Source: Flavobacteriaceae bacterium
Lineage (GTDB): Bacteria > Bacteroidota > Bacteroidia > Flavobacteriales > Flavobacteriaceae
Assembly (NCBI GenBank): GCA_013215095.1
Contig: JABSPM010000072.1
Location: forward strand, 1 to 55,968
DNA length: 55,968 nt
Direction of reading: 5' to 3'
A program made the translations under genes and the position numbers. This document shows, in pieces, positions 23,995 to 32,756 of this stretch (position 1 is the stretch's first letter; the number at the start of each line of letters is the position of its first letter). Below the pieces are notes generated by a model. That model was not told the DNA's origin. It did no database searches and was given only the letters and a program-made list of their open reading frames with translations.

Positions 23995-26466
23995 ATGTCT
24001 AGAGAATTTGATGAAATAGAAAATCATGATTCGTTTCGTGCGACTTTTGATTTTAGAGGTTTTTTATTTAAGCTTTTGAGCTTGTGGAAAACCTTAATGT
24101 TATGTGTGGGTTTTGCTTTGCTTACCGCTTATTTTATAAATGACAGAAAGCAAAATATATATAGTTTAGATTCTTTAATTTCTGTTGGTAATGAAAAAAA
24201 TCCTTTTTTTACTGCAAATACAAGTATTTCCTTTAATTGGGGAGGTGTTTCGGGTAAAGTCGGTGAAATTATAACAGAAATAAAAACGAGAAACCATAAT
24301 GAAACTGTTGTGGATTCCCTTCAATATTATATGGAATATTTGCAAGAGGGGAAATATCGTAAAAATGATATTTATACTAAGGCACCATTTGAGTTTGAAA
24401 TTGATAAAACTAAAGGTCAAATGCTTAACGTACCTATAGGCGTTAGATTCTTAGGTTCAAACACTTTTGAGATTTTTTTAGAGTTTGAAAACGCGACTGC
24501 GCAAGTTCAGTTTTACAACGATAAGGCGAAGACTTATGCTGAAGTTCCTGTTGGAGCTTTTAGCAAAACCTATGCGATAGGGGAGCCGATACATCTTCCG
24601 TTTTTAAATGGAGTTTTGAAGCTCAGAAATGGTTTTGAGATCCAACCCGATACTGTATATTTTTTAAAATTTCTAAATTTTGATACTGTTGTAAATCAAT
24701 ATAAGAATGCTATAAATATTGAACCGTATTCAAAGACTTCTTCTTCGGTATTAAAATTATCTTTAAGAGGTACGAATAAGTCAAAGATTGTTGATTTTCT
24801 TAATGCGACTTCTGCAATATTAAGTTCAACAGAACTAAAACGTAAAAATCTTTACGCCACTAATACTATTAGATTTATTGATAGTAGTTTAACTGCTGTT
24901 AATACGAATTTGAAAGACGTGGTAGATCAGATGAATAATTTCAGGAAACAAAATAAAGTTTTCAATATTGATGAAGAGATGACTCAAATTTCTGAACGAT
25001 TAAAGGAGTTTGATGCTGTTAAACAGGAAGAGCAATCTAAATTGAATTACCTTAATAGTCTTCAGGATTATTTACATACTAAAACGAATTACACCAACAT
25101 TGCTGCTCCAACTTCTGTTGGAATTGAAGAGTCTAATATTTTAGCAAGTGTATCTAAGATTACAGCTTTAGCTATACAACGTCAAAATTTAGAATATACG
25201 ACCAAAGAAGGTAATGTATTGTTTAAAGATTTGGATCGCCGAATCGATGCTGAAAAGAACGTACTTCTAGAGACTGTAGATGCAACAAAATCGATTATTT
25301 CGTTACAATTGAATACGATTAATAGAAATATAGCGAATGCTGAATCTAAACTTCGTGGTTTACCAGAGGATCAGCAGAATTATTTAAAAATTCGACGAAA
25401 GCTAGATATAAGTCAGGAAGCATATGATGTATACATGGCGAAACGAAGCGAAGCGGCTATTGTGAAGGCTGCTAATGTTTCTGATATTACAGTTATAGAT
25501 GAGGCTAAAGATATAGGAGGTGGTTTAATTGGGCCAAATAAATCCCTTAATTATATGCTGGCCCTAATGATTGGATTTTTATTGCCAATACTTGTGATTT
25601 TGATAATCTTTTTACTAGATACCACTATTCATAGTTCGGAAGACGTTACCCAATTATCAAAAATTCCAATATTAGGATTGTTAGGTAAGTACAAGCATGA
25701 TAATAATTTAATCGTCTATGAAAACCCAAAATCTGTGGTTGCTGAATCGTTTAGAGCTATACGTTCAAGTCTTCAGTTCGTTTTTAAAAAAGAGGACGGA
25801 AATTCAGACGGGAAAACCTTACTAATTACCTCTTCTGTGAGTGGGGAAGGAAAAACATTTTGTTCTGTAAATATGGCTACGGTTTATGCTTTGACTGGCA
25901 AGAAAACTATTTTATTAGGTTTAGATTTAAGAAAGCCTAAGATTTTTGATGATTTTGATATTACTAACGATAAAGGTGTTGTTAATTATCTTATAGGTGA
26001 TGATTCTTTAGAAAATATAACGCATCAGACTAATATAGAGAATTTGTCTCTGATACTATCAGGGCCAATTCCTCCAAATCCTTCAGAATTATTGATGAGT
26101 GATCGTATGGGAGGGTTAATTCAACAATTGCGTAAAGAATACGACATGATTGTATTGGATACAGCGCCGCTTGGTTTGGTTACAGATGCCTTAGAATTAG
26201 TGCAGTATGCAGATGCTTCAATCTTTATGATTAGATTAGATTATACTAAAAAAGGAATGTTGCAATTAGTTAATGCAAAACATAAAGCTGGAGAGTTGAA
26301 AAATATCAGCTTTGTTCTGAACTTCTTTAGATATAATTCTAATAATAATTATGGTTATGGTTATGGCTATGGTTACGGTTATGGTGTTTATGGCAATACA
26401 TATCATGAAAATAAAGCGCAAGGTTTTTTTGGTAAGATCAAAAAGAAATTGGGCATTAAAAGCTAA
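23995..26466 (+). CDS. Wzc-like polysaccharide copolymerase and tyrosine kinase
   Basis: The product is 823 residues. The N-terminal membrane helix (about residues 30-48) and a second one near residue 520 (ALMIGFLLPILVILIIFLLD) flank a large periplasmic Wzz-like domain with coiled coils. The cytosolic C-terminal BY-kinase domain has Walker A SSVSGEGKTFCSVNMA, Walker A' ILLGLDLRKPKIF and Walker B MIVLDTAPLG. The tail has a tyrosine cluster with six consecutive Tyr-Gly pairs (residues 786-797), the expected autophosphorylation site. It controls chain length and export together with the Wza-like lipoprotein. The kinase domain sits on the same chain, as in proteobacterial Wzc. Confidence 0.93.
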   Translation: MSREFDEIENHDSFRATFDFRGFLFKLLSLWKTLMLCVGFALLTAYFINDRKQNIYSLDSLISVGNEKNPFFTANTSISFNWGGVSGKVGEIITEIKTRNHNETVVDSLQYYMEYLQEGKYRKNDIYTKAPFEFEIDKTKGQMLNVPIGVRFLGSNTFEIFLEFENATAQVQFYNDKAKTYAEVPVGAFSKTYAIGEPIHLPFLNGVLKLRNGFEIQPDTVYFLKFLNFDTVVNQYKNAINIEPYSKTSSSVLKLSLRGTNKSKIVDFLNATSAILSSTELKRKNLYATNTIRFIDSSLTAVNTNLKDVVDQMNNFRKQNKVFNIDEEMTQISERLKEFDAVKQEEQSKLNYLNSLQDYLHTKTNYTNIAAPTSVGIEESNILASVSKITALAIQRQNLEYTTKEGNVLFKDLDRRIDAEKNVLLETVDATKSIISLQLNTINRNIANAESKLRGLPEDQQNYLKIRRKLDISQEAYDVYMAKRSEAAIVKAANVSDITVIDEAKDIGGGLIGPNKSLNYMLALMIGFLLPILVILIIFLLDTTIHSSEDVTQLSKIPILGLLGKYKHDNNLIVYENPKSVVAESFRAIRSSLQFVFKKEDGNSDGKTLLITSSVSGEGKTFCSVNMATVYALTGKKTILLGLDLRKPKIFDDFDITNDKGVVNYLIGDDSLENITHQTNIENLSLILSGPIPPNPSELLMSDRMGGLIQQLRKEYDMIVLDTAPLGLVTDALELVQYADASIFMIRLDYTKKGMLQLVNAKHKAGELKNISFVLNFFRYNSNNNYGYGYGYGYGYGVYGNTYHENKAQGFFGKIKKKLGIKS
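26350..26385 (+). repeat. Hexanucleotide repeat encoding the Tyr-Gly tail of the Wzc-like kinase
   Basis: Six in-frame copies of TATGGT, two with a silent base change (TATGGC, TACGGT). They encode (Tyr-Gly)6 in the autophosphorylation tail. Changes in copy number would keep the frame and alter the number of tyrosines. Confidence 0.85.
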
Positions 26467-26552
26467 ACAAAGATCATCTACACCTTATTGAGATTTATTT
26501 TGGTTGCGTTTTTCTCGAAATAATATGTTTTATAAAATTACCGCTTATAAGT

Positions 26553-26584
26553 GTTGAAAAGTATGAGCACTTAGCTTATATTTG
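26553..26584 (+). promoter_or_regulatory. Promoter of the nucleotide-sugar dehydrogenase/epimerase pair
   Basis: The -7 box TATATTTG (26577-26584) is identical to that of the export operon. A TTG at 26554-26556 lies 20 bp upstream as a -33 element. The start codon follows 32 bp after the box. Confidence 0.6.
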
Positions 26585-26616
26585 AAGTTCTGATTATAAC
26601 AAAAATGTAATTACAA

Positions 26617-27909
26617 ATGACGAAAAAACATACCATCACAATAGTAGGTTTAGGATATGTGGGATTACCACTTGCCGTAGAATTTGCTAAAAAATATAAA
26701 GTTGTCGGATTTGATATTAATACAATACGTATTGCGGAACTTAAATGTGGTATGGATAGTACGCTTGAGGTTTCTGATGAAGCATTACAGTCGGTTTTAA
26801 TAACGGATTTAAACGCTGAAACAGGACTTTACATTACAGATCAGCCAGAAGATATTTCGGATACAGATATTTATATTGTTACTGTGCCAACGCCAACGGA
26901 TGCTTTGAATAAGCCCGTCTTTACACCGCTAATTAAAGCCAGTGAATCAGTAGGAAAAGTATTAAAGCAAGGGGATGTTGTTATTTATGAATCTACGGTT
27001 TATCCAGGGGTTACAGAAGATATTTGCGTACCCATATTAGAACAGGAATCTGGTTTAAGATTTAACAGCGATTTTTATGTTGGATATTCACCAGAGCGCA
27101 TTAATCCAGGAGATAAAAAACATACAGTTACCAAAATTTTGAAAGTAACCTCTGGTTCGACACCAGAGATTGCAAGGGTTGTAGATAATTTGTATAAATC
27201 TATCATTACAGCAGGAACCCATTTGGCACCCTCGATTAAGGTTGCAGAGGCAGCTAAAGTTATCGAGAACTCCCAGCGTGATATTAACATAGCATTTGTA
27301 AATGAATTATCTAAAATATTTAGACTTTTAGATATCGATACGAAAGCTGTTTTAGAAGCAGCGGGAACCAAGTGGAATTTCTTGAAATTTACACCTGGTC
27401 TAGTAGGTGGGCATTGCATTGGAGTAGATCCGTATTATTTAGCGCAAAAAGCAATGGAATGTGGTTATACGCCCGAGATTATTTTGGCAGGACGCAAAAT
27501 GAACGATAGTATGGGGTCTTATGTAGCATCAGAATCTGTAAAGATAATGATTAAGAAAGGCGCAACAATTAAAGGTGCTAATGCGCTAGTGCTTGGTATT
27601 ACCTTTAAAGAAAATTGTCCAGATATTAGAAACTCGAGAGCCATAGATATTATTAGGGAATTTGAAGATTATCAAGTTAATGTAGATGTGTATGATCCTT
27701 GGGCTTCTAAAGCGGAAGTAAAACAGGAATATGGGTTGGATTTAATTACATCTTCAGAGGATATAACAAAGAAATACGAAGTAGTAGTTTTGGCTGTTTC
27801 TCATAAAGAATTTTTAAATTTAGATTTAGAATCTTTAAAGTCAGATATAGGAATTGTATTTGATGTTAAAGGTTTGTATGATAGATCGAAAATAGATACA
27901 AGATTATAA
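26617..27909 (+). CDS. UDP-HexNAc 6-dehydrogenase (TviB/WbpA-like nucleotide-sugar dehydrogenase)
   Basis: The product is 430 residues of the UDP-glucose/GDP-mannose dehydrogenase family. The NAD-binding motif is ITIVGLGYVGLPLAVEFA. The catalytic Cys267 is in GLVGGHCIGVDPYYLAQKA, and VIENSQRDINIAFVNELSK is typical of the TviB/WbpO branch that oxidises UDP-GlcNAc or UDP-GalNAc to the uronic acid. The C-terminal domain includes GITFKENCPDIRNSRAIDII. Its stop overlaps the start of the epimerase gene by one base (TAATG), so the two are coupled. Together they would make UDP-GalNAcA for the surface polysaccharide; substrate choice is inferred from family and pairing. Confidence 0.9.
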   Translation: MTKKHTITIVGLGYVGLPLAVEFAKKYKVVGFDINTIRIAELKCGMDSTLEVSDEALQSVLITDLNAETGLYITDQPEDISDTDIYIVTVPTPTDALNKPVFTPLIKASESVGKVLKQGDVVIYESTVYPGVTEDICVPILEQESGLRFNSDFYVGYSPERINPGDKKHTVTKILKVTSGSTPEIARVVDNLYKSIITAGTHLAPSIKVAEAAKVIENSQRDINIAFVNELSKIFRLLDIDTKAVLEAAGTKWNFLKFTPGLVGGHCIGVDPYYLAQKAMECGYTPEIILAGRKMNDSMGSYVASESVKIMIKKGATIKGANALVLGITFKENCPDIRNSRAIDIIREFEDYQVNVDVYDPWASKAEVKQEYGLDLITSSEDITKKYEVVVLAVSHKEFLNLDLESLKSDIGIVFDVKGLYDRSKIDTRL

Positions 27910-28892
27910 TGTATACACATATATATCATCCACAGCCGCTTTCGGAATTGTCCTTTTTAATTACTGGAGGTGCAGGTTTTATAGGCTCAAATATCGTTGA
28001 GTATTTATTAAAATATGATGCCAAATTAGTGCGTGTTTTAGATAATTTTTCAAACGGTTATAAAGAAAATTTATTGGAATTCATGGGGTTTCCAAATTTT
28101 GAATTAGTAGAGGGTGATATTAGAGATTTAGAATCTTGTAAAAGTGCTATGGAAGGTATAGACTATGTGTCGCATCAAGCTGCTTTAGGTTCTGTGCCTC
28201 GTTCTATAGATGATCCAATGACTTCAAATCAAGTTAATGTTACTGGATTTTTAAACATGATGATTGCATTAAAAGAGTCGGCAACTGTGAAGCGAATGGT
28301 TTATGCCGCATCGAGTTCAACCTATGGCGATAGTAAAATTTTACCTAAAGTAGAAGATTGTATAGGAAAGCCATTGTCGCCATATGCTGTAACTAAGTAT
28401 GTCAATGAGCTGTATGCAGATGTTTTTGGAAAAACCTATGGCACAGATGTTATAGGTTTACGCTACTTTAATATTTTTGGACCCAAACAAAGTCCAAATG
28501 GGGCTTATGCGGCTGTTGTTCCATTATTTATGAAGGCTCTTAAGGATAATAAGCCAGCAACAATACACAGCGATGGAGAACAAACTAGAGACTTTACCTT
28601 TGTTGATAATGCTGTACAGGCGAACATAAAATCGTTTTTTGCTTCAAAGGAAGCAGGTAATGAAGTCTATAATATCGCTTGTGGAGAGCGTATTAGTGTA
28701 AATAAACTTTGGAATGACTTAAAGGATGCTGCAGGCTCTCACCTCCAACCGTTATATGGCCCCGTGCGTAAAGGTGATGTGAGAGATTCTTTAGCAGATA
28801 TTTCTAAAGCAAATAAGAAATTGGGGTACGAGCCGCAGTTCTCGGTGAGAGAAGGACTGAGATTAACTTGGGATGATTTTGTTTCACTTTAA
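27909..28892 (+). CDS. UDP-GlcNAc 4-epimerase-like SDR enzyme (TviC/WbpP-like)
   Basis: The product is 327 residues of the extended short-chain dehydrogenase family. The NAD-binding motif is LITGGAGFIGSNIVEYLL, the catalytic Ser lies in YAASSSTYGDS, and the YxxxK pair is Tyr159/Lys163 in SPYAVTKYVNELYA. QTRDFTFVDNAVQANIKSF and the length suit UDP-GlcNAc/UDP-GlcNAcA 4-epimerases of the WbpP/TviC group. The first 12 residues (MYTHIYHPQPLS) precede the fold as in TviC. It follows the dehydrogenase with a 1-base overlap. No glycosyltransferase, Wzx or Wzy gene follows: the next gene is on the other strand and unrelated. Confidence 0.9.
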   Translation: MYTHIYHPQPLSELSFLITGGAGFIGSNIVEYLLKYDAKLVRVLDNFSNGYKENLLEFMGFPNFELVEGDIRDLESCKSAMEGIDYVSHQAALGSVPRSIDDPMTSNQVNVTGFLNMMIALKESATVKRMVYAASSSTYGDSKILPKVEDCIGKPLSPYAVTKYVNELYADVFGKTYGTDVIGLRYFNIFGPKQSPNGAYAAVVPLFMKALKDNKPATIHSDGEQTRDFTFVDNAVQANIKSFFASKEAGNEVYNIACGERISVNKLWNDLKDAAGSHLQPLYGPVRKGDVRDSLADISKANKKLGYEPQFSVREGLRLTWDDFVSL

Positions 28893-29053
28893 TTTTTTTA
28901 ATGTGTGGCTATGCAACACTGAGATTACTATGTCAGAGTTGTTAATAATTGATCTGTTGGTTTTTTAGAACCAATTTGAATTCCAAAATCAATGTTTGCT
29001 TACTTGATGATGTGGTATTTGTATTAGTAATTATTAGAGTCTTGGTTGGCTGC

Positions 29054-30004
29054 TCAATTAGGCGCTTTTTGTGCGGTTTCAAACTCTTTGAGTAACGCTT
29101 CGATGTCGTCTTTTTTATATTTACGCGAAAAATGTACTGGAGTAGCATTTTTAATTTTGCTCTCTTTTACAATTTTGCCAGACATTGATGCATAACTATG
29201 ATAGTTCTTTTTAGCAAACTCTTTATCCTCATTTTTATAAAAGCACTCGATAAATACTTCATCACATTTAAAAAATTTAGTTTTAATTTTTTGATGGTTT
29301 TCCTTTGTTGCGGCATGATCCATTATGATTCCTACTTTTTTGCCTTTTTCAATATTTATCATGTGATATAGATTCTTTGATAAATAATCAATACCATCTA
29401 TGTGAATAATTTTATTTGGAGTGTTCATTTCATATGAGCGTTTTAAATCTGATACCCATTTACCACCCTTAAAGCCATCATCTAATTCAATTTTGGTTTT
29501 ATCCTTAGCCCTAAATAAATAAGACACTGAATCTATCTTGTGATCCAGTATTTCAAATTCAACGTAAAATTCATTTTGCTCAAATATTTTGAAGCTACTA
29601 AAATTTTCTTCATTTTCTTGTTCCCATAACGGCGGATTCAAGGTGACTTTTTTGATATAATTATTTTCGTGTATTTCTCTTATTTCATAAGAAATTGCGC
29701 CTTCTTCAATGAGATTCCAACAATAACTTTTTATTCTATGTTGAACTTGATTTATTAGTCCTTTTGGTCCACAAATGATTACTTTTCTGCCAGTACCAAT
29801 TTGATGTCTCAATATGGTGTCAAAATTCACAAAGTGATCAATGTGCGTATGGCTTATAAAAATCGCTTTAGTGTCTTGACATTCTTTTACACTTAATTTT
29901 TTTGCCTCTCCGCACTCACATATATAATTAAACGCGTGATTTTTAACTTTTATTAAGATACAGATATCTTCATCTATTTGACTTTTTATCTCTGTCTTAA
30001 ACAT
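29054..30004 (-). CDS. MBL-fold metallo-hydrolase, RNase Z-like
   Basis: The product is 316 residues. The metal-binding motif HTHIDH (His52, His54, Asp56, His57) sits in KAIFISHTHIDHFVNFD. VGIIMDHAATKENHQ and HSYASMSGKIV, then NATPVHFSRKY are later metal/phosphate-site elements of the RNase Z-like subfamily. It lacks the long exosite of true tRNase Z and the N-terminus is short, so tRNA 3' processing is uncertain. It is a stand-alone gene in an accessory stretch, with an upstream box shared with two other - strand genes (30080-30087). Soluble, no signal peptide. Confidence 0.75.
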   Translation of the reverse strand: MFKTEIKSQIDEDICILIKVKNHAFNYICECGEAKKLSVKECQDTKAIFISHTHIDHFVNFDTILRHQIGTGRKVIICGPKGLINQVQHRIKSYCWNLIEEGAISYEIREIHENNYIKKVTLNPPLWEQENEENFSSFKIFEQNEFYVEFEILDHKIDSVSYLFRAKDKTKIELDDGFKGGKWVSDLKRSYEMNTPNKIIHIDGIDYLSKNLYHMINIEKGKKVGIIMDHAATKENHQKIKTKFFKCDEVFIECFYKNEDKEFAKKNYHSYASMSGKIVKESKIKNATPVHFSRKYKKDDIEALLKEFETAQKAPN

Positions 30005-30079
30005 TATTAATATTTATTTTTTAGTGCGTCTAAATCAAATATGTGTACTAGTTAACAAATACGCAGTATAGGTGTAGCT

Positions 30080-30087
30080 CAAATGTA
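30080..30087 (-). promoter_or_regulatory. TACATTTG promoter box upstream of the MBL-fold gene
   Basis: On the - strand TACATTTG matches TAnnTTTG and lies 76 bp before the start. It is embedded in TTTAATTACTACATTTGAGC, which recurs with few changes at about 32143 and 41726, each time upstream of a - strand gene. Confidence 0.5.
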
Positions 30088-30262
30088 GTAATTAAATCTT
30101 ATTTTTAGTATGTTTTTTTAGGTACATTATTATCTGGGTTTTTATTTCTCGATAGAATTCTTATTGTCAAATTATAGCGCTTCGGTATATATAGATTTAA
30201 ACTTCGAGGAATCGAAACCTAGTTCTTTAGGGGGTATTATTCATTTTAGGTTTTGGTCTGTT

Positions 30263-30476
30263 AATGAATAGACCAGCTAAAAAAACATTACGCAGATACT
30301 TACAATAAAATAGGTTTAAGTGGTTACCCGATACCAAAGTATGCTATTTTAAACAGTTCTACTATTTGCAAGTTGTAAGTTTGTATTTTTTCCAATCTCA
30401 GTAGGAGTTGTTTTTTCAAATTCATAGCTGTAATAGCTTGTTAAGAATTGGTTAGGTTCTCAGTGGTCTATTCATT
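30263..30476. repeat. 13-bp inverted repeat bounding a 200-bp noncoding segment
   Basis: AATGAATAGACCA (30263-30275) and TGGTCTATTCATT (30464-30476) are exact inverted copies. The first also forms a small hairpin with TGGTCT just before it. The segment carries the coding debris at 30349-30460. A decayed miniature element is possible but no target duplication was found. Confidence 0.35.
30349..30460 (-). pseudogene. C-terminal gene debris of an unrecognised protein
   Basis: An open frame of about 36 codons with protein-like content (NQFLTSYYSYEFEK, then TTPTEIGKNTNLQLANSRTV) ends at a stop at 30349-30351. It has no start codon, and a stop lies just upstream. The composition resembles coding rather than random AT-rich DNA. 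The family was not recognised. Confidence 0.3.
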
Positions 30477-30500
30477 CATTTATCCATTCATTCATTCATT
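30471..30500. repeat. Short TTCA tetranucleotide repeat
   Basis: TTCATTCATTTATCCATTCA, then TTCATTCATT: about seven units of a 4-bp repeat with one interruption. It lies just beyond the 3' end of the broken CHAP gene. Confidence 0.7.
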
Positions 30501-30514
30501 AATTATAATAGTAT

Positions 30515-31100
30515 TTATAGCCTTAACCAATCTAAAATTAGCTTGTTTCTAATGCGCCATTTTCCATTTTCGTTAGTCAATTTGTAATTTTCTCTTGAAC
30601 TTCCTAAAGGTCCAGAGTTTTGTTGAATTATCTCCACTTCGTTTTCGGTTACATTAGAAATTATTTAAACGGGACCATATGTATTAAGGTAGTGTTTCAG
30701 AATAAATAACTAAATCATTTATTTTAGGTTTAGATTTACTTGGGTTTGTGAACTGTTTTAAATTCCGCTGTTTATTTATCTTTGCGTCCTTAATTTTAGA
30801 GTTGAAAAAGTTTTTTGCGTGTCCATAAGTATTAGGCATTTTATGGTTTAGTGCTTCGTAATAATATCGTTTTACAAATTTGACACATTGATATTTGAGT
30901 CCAAGATTATAACCATCTTTGGCTAACGCGCGTCCCTCTAAATCTCTCACTCGACCATTATAATAAACAGCTACTCCATTAAGACTGTCAATTTTTTGTC
31001 CAGCGTTATAATTTGACTTCAGATTGATTTTTTTTGACACAAAAAGAATGGCAACAAGTAAAAGGAGGATTCCTAGTATTTGAAAAAATCGTTTTTTCAA
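30515..31100 (-). pseudogene. CHAP-domain (amidase/peptidase) protein gene, frameshifted
   Basis: The first frame gives 138 residues: a membrane anchor (about residues 5-24), then DGYNLGLKYQCVKFVKRYYY with the catalytic Cys of CHAP domains, and PNTYGHAKNFFNSK, ending at a stop near 30684. The rest of the domain continues in another frame: YGPV, a TAA stop at 30665-30667, then IISNVTENEVEIIQQNSG, GPLGSSRENYKL and RNKLILDWLRL to a stop at 30515. The expected YGHV catalytic His is Pro. So there is a frameshift, a nonsense codon and an active-site change. The start codon is TTG, and no ATG is available. Intact relatives would cleave peptidoglycan or related amides. Confidence 0.8.
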
Positions 31101-31119
31101 TTGGTTAGTAGTGTTTTTT

Positions 31120-31158
31120 TGTAACGTTTAGTGTAAAATGCATTTTTACACAGTGTTC
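31120..31158 (-). repeat. attC-like palindrome between the TPR and CHAP genes
   Basis: On the - strand AACACT is followed by GTGTAAAAATG and CATTTTACAC, then TAAACGTTAC. The arms GTGTAAAATG/CATTTTACAC pair with one extra A. Outer AAC/GTT boxes and the ACTGTGTA left arm match sites 0 and 1 of the 2-5 kb series. Confidence 0.5.
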
Positions 31159-31177
31159 TAGTTATTAGCACCAGTTT

Positions 31178-32071
31178 TTATTGTTTCAATTCGGCTATTT
31201 GTTGTTTAGCATATTTTTTTGCTTTTTCGTCTCCGAATTCCGCTGTTTTTTCATAATATTCGATAGCCTTTTTATTATCGCCTTTCAGTTTGTAGCCTTG
31301 TGCAATATTTCCAAGTACAATATAGTCTTTCGGGTTTATTTTTTCAGCTCGCAAAAGAGGTTCTATTCCTTTATCATATTCTCCAGTTAGTAAGTAAGTT
31401 ATTGATAAATTTGATAAACTCTCGATGTGGTTTGGATAAAATTACAAAACTTTATTTGCTATTTCTCTCATATTTTTTAGCAAATCATCATTACCTGTAT
31501 TATACAATTGTAATTGGTAATTTTGAATATCTAATAAAAATTCCTTTTCTCTACCATCAAATTTTTTATGGTTTGTCCAAGTCCATTCATTATTATTTTT
31601 AGAGGAATACTCTATCGTTTTCACAATTTCTGCTGTGAAACTTATCCAATCAGGAATTTGTCCAAGAGCATAAATTTTACCGAATCTCATATCGAGTCGG
31701 TTAGGATAGATTTCAATTCCTTTGTCAATTTTGTCAAGTCCTTTATTTAATTCAACGTGATTGTAGTGTATTTGATTCCCTGAAAAACCAGTATTTTCGT
31801 TTAAACTATCCTTTAATACTAGACTTTCTCCATTTGGTTGTTCAGTTGTCAAGGCAAGAACTTCTTGAAGAGATTTCATAAAATGATAATTGAAGTAACT
31901 CGTAAAAAGTTCAGCATCTTTCGGGTTTTTAGATTGCCATTTTTTTAAAGTTTTCAACTGATTTATTGTATCATTTTTTTCAAAGTATTTCAGAAATTCC
32001 GATTGATAATCTTGACTAAATCCAATTTGTGATGTTAAAATCACAATTAAAATTTTAAATATTTTTTTCAT
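31178..32071 (-). pseudogene. Secreted TPR protein gene with one in-frame TAA
   Basis: It starts at 32071 (MKKIFKILIVILTSQIGFSQ), which gives a clean signal peptide; a codon 12 bases upstream is also in frame. The frame runs to TAA 31442-31444 (after REIANKVL) and then continues unshifted for 87 codons to TAA 31178-31180. The distal part, LSITYLLTGEYDKGIEPLL and IAQGYKLKGDNKKAIEYYEK, contains clear tetratricopeptide repeats. The intact product would be about 297 residues. A single substitution (probably CAA or AAA to TAA) breaks it; a sequencing error or readthrough are alternatives. It sits between two attC-like palindromes. Function unknown. Confidence 0.75.
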
Positions 32072-32088
32072 TCGTTTTTGCAAATTGG

Positions 32089-32134
32089 TGCTAACACCTC
32101 AATACATTTACCTTTGCACATATGAGGATGTTTT
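32089..32134 (-). repeat. attC-like palindrome upstream of the TPR gene
   Basis: On the - strand AACATCCTCATAT pairs with GTATTGAGGTGTT, keeping AAC and GTT as outer boxes. GTTAGCACCAATTT before the start codon parallels GTTAGCATTAATTAA at site 3. The TPR gene starts about 18 bp further on. Confidence 0.4.
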
Positions 32135-32142
32135 GTTTCGCT

Positions 32143-32150
32143 TAAATGTA
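32143..32150 (-). promoter_or_regulatory. TACATTTA promoter-like box upstream of the TPR gene
   Basis: It lies in AGTTTAATTACTACATTTAA on the - strand, the second copy of the promoter block also found at 30080 and 41726. It is about 75 bp before the TPR start, the same spacing as for the MBL gene. Confidence 0.4.
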
Positions 32151-32210
32151 GTAATTAAACTTTACGTTGTCTTGTTTTTACGCAGTTTATTCTTCTTAAA
32201 AATTAGCGAG

Positions 32211-32700
32211 ATACGCTGCGTATACTCTCAGGAGTCAATAACGCGATAAGACGAGTTGCGCTGGTTTGTTCTTTATTTAATCGTCTTTACTTTTTCCTTT
32301 GTATTTTCTGTTTTTAAGTTTAGTCAATTAATTCTTCTAGTTCATCATAAAAATTTTCTAACCAACAGTCCGCTTTATAGGTCAAAGATAAGTATGTTAT
32401 ATATTTATTGTAATAGGTTTTAGTATTAGGATATTATTAAAGTTTAATCGCTTCTATTCAGAGCTTTACAAAATCCAATAACTTCGTATTTACCTTTAAA
32501 TTTAGTGCTATTTTTCTTAAGTGTGAAGCTTAATTCTGATTTTAATATTATTGGTGCTTTACTATCATACTATTCAGATTATAGTTATTTTTACTTTAAA
32601 TTTTTTAGAACCCAAATTTGGCATCAGAACCAATTAATACCTTTGTTAGAGATACTAAATAATGAGTGTGTACTAGAGTTTTGTAGTTGCTGTGATAGTT
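32211..32700. other. Gene-poor stretch with coding debris
   Basis: It opens with a 13-bp palindrome ATACGC-T-GCGTAT (32211-32223). On the - strand near 32320-32430 a short frame reads TKTYYNKYITYLSLT, then YKADCWLENFYDELEELID before a stop, which looks like the C-terminal remnant of a lost gene. A + strand frame at 32505-32702 is very rich in Tyr/Phe/Ser and was not accepted as a gene. Confidence 0.4.
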
Positions 32701-32756
32701 AACTTTTAAGGCATAAGATGGGTCTGACAATTAATAGTATTTTAAATATTTAGACC

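Noticed and set aside
30249-30285. Hairpin TGGTCT...AGACCA as a terminator
   Set aside because: No T run follows on either strand; it was listed only as part of the 13-bp inverted repeat.
32505-32702. 65-codon + strand frame
   Set aside because: Runs of Tyr, Phe and Ser expected from AT-rich noncoding DNA; no start context or similarity.
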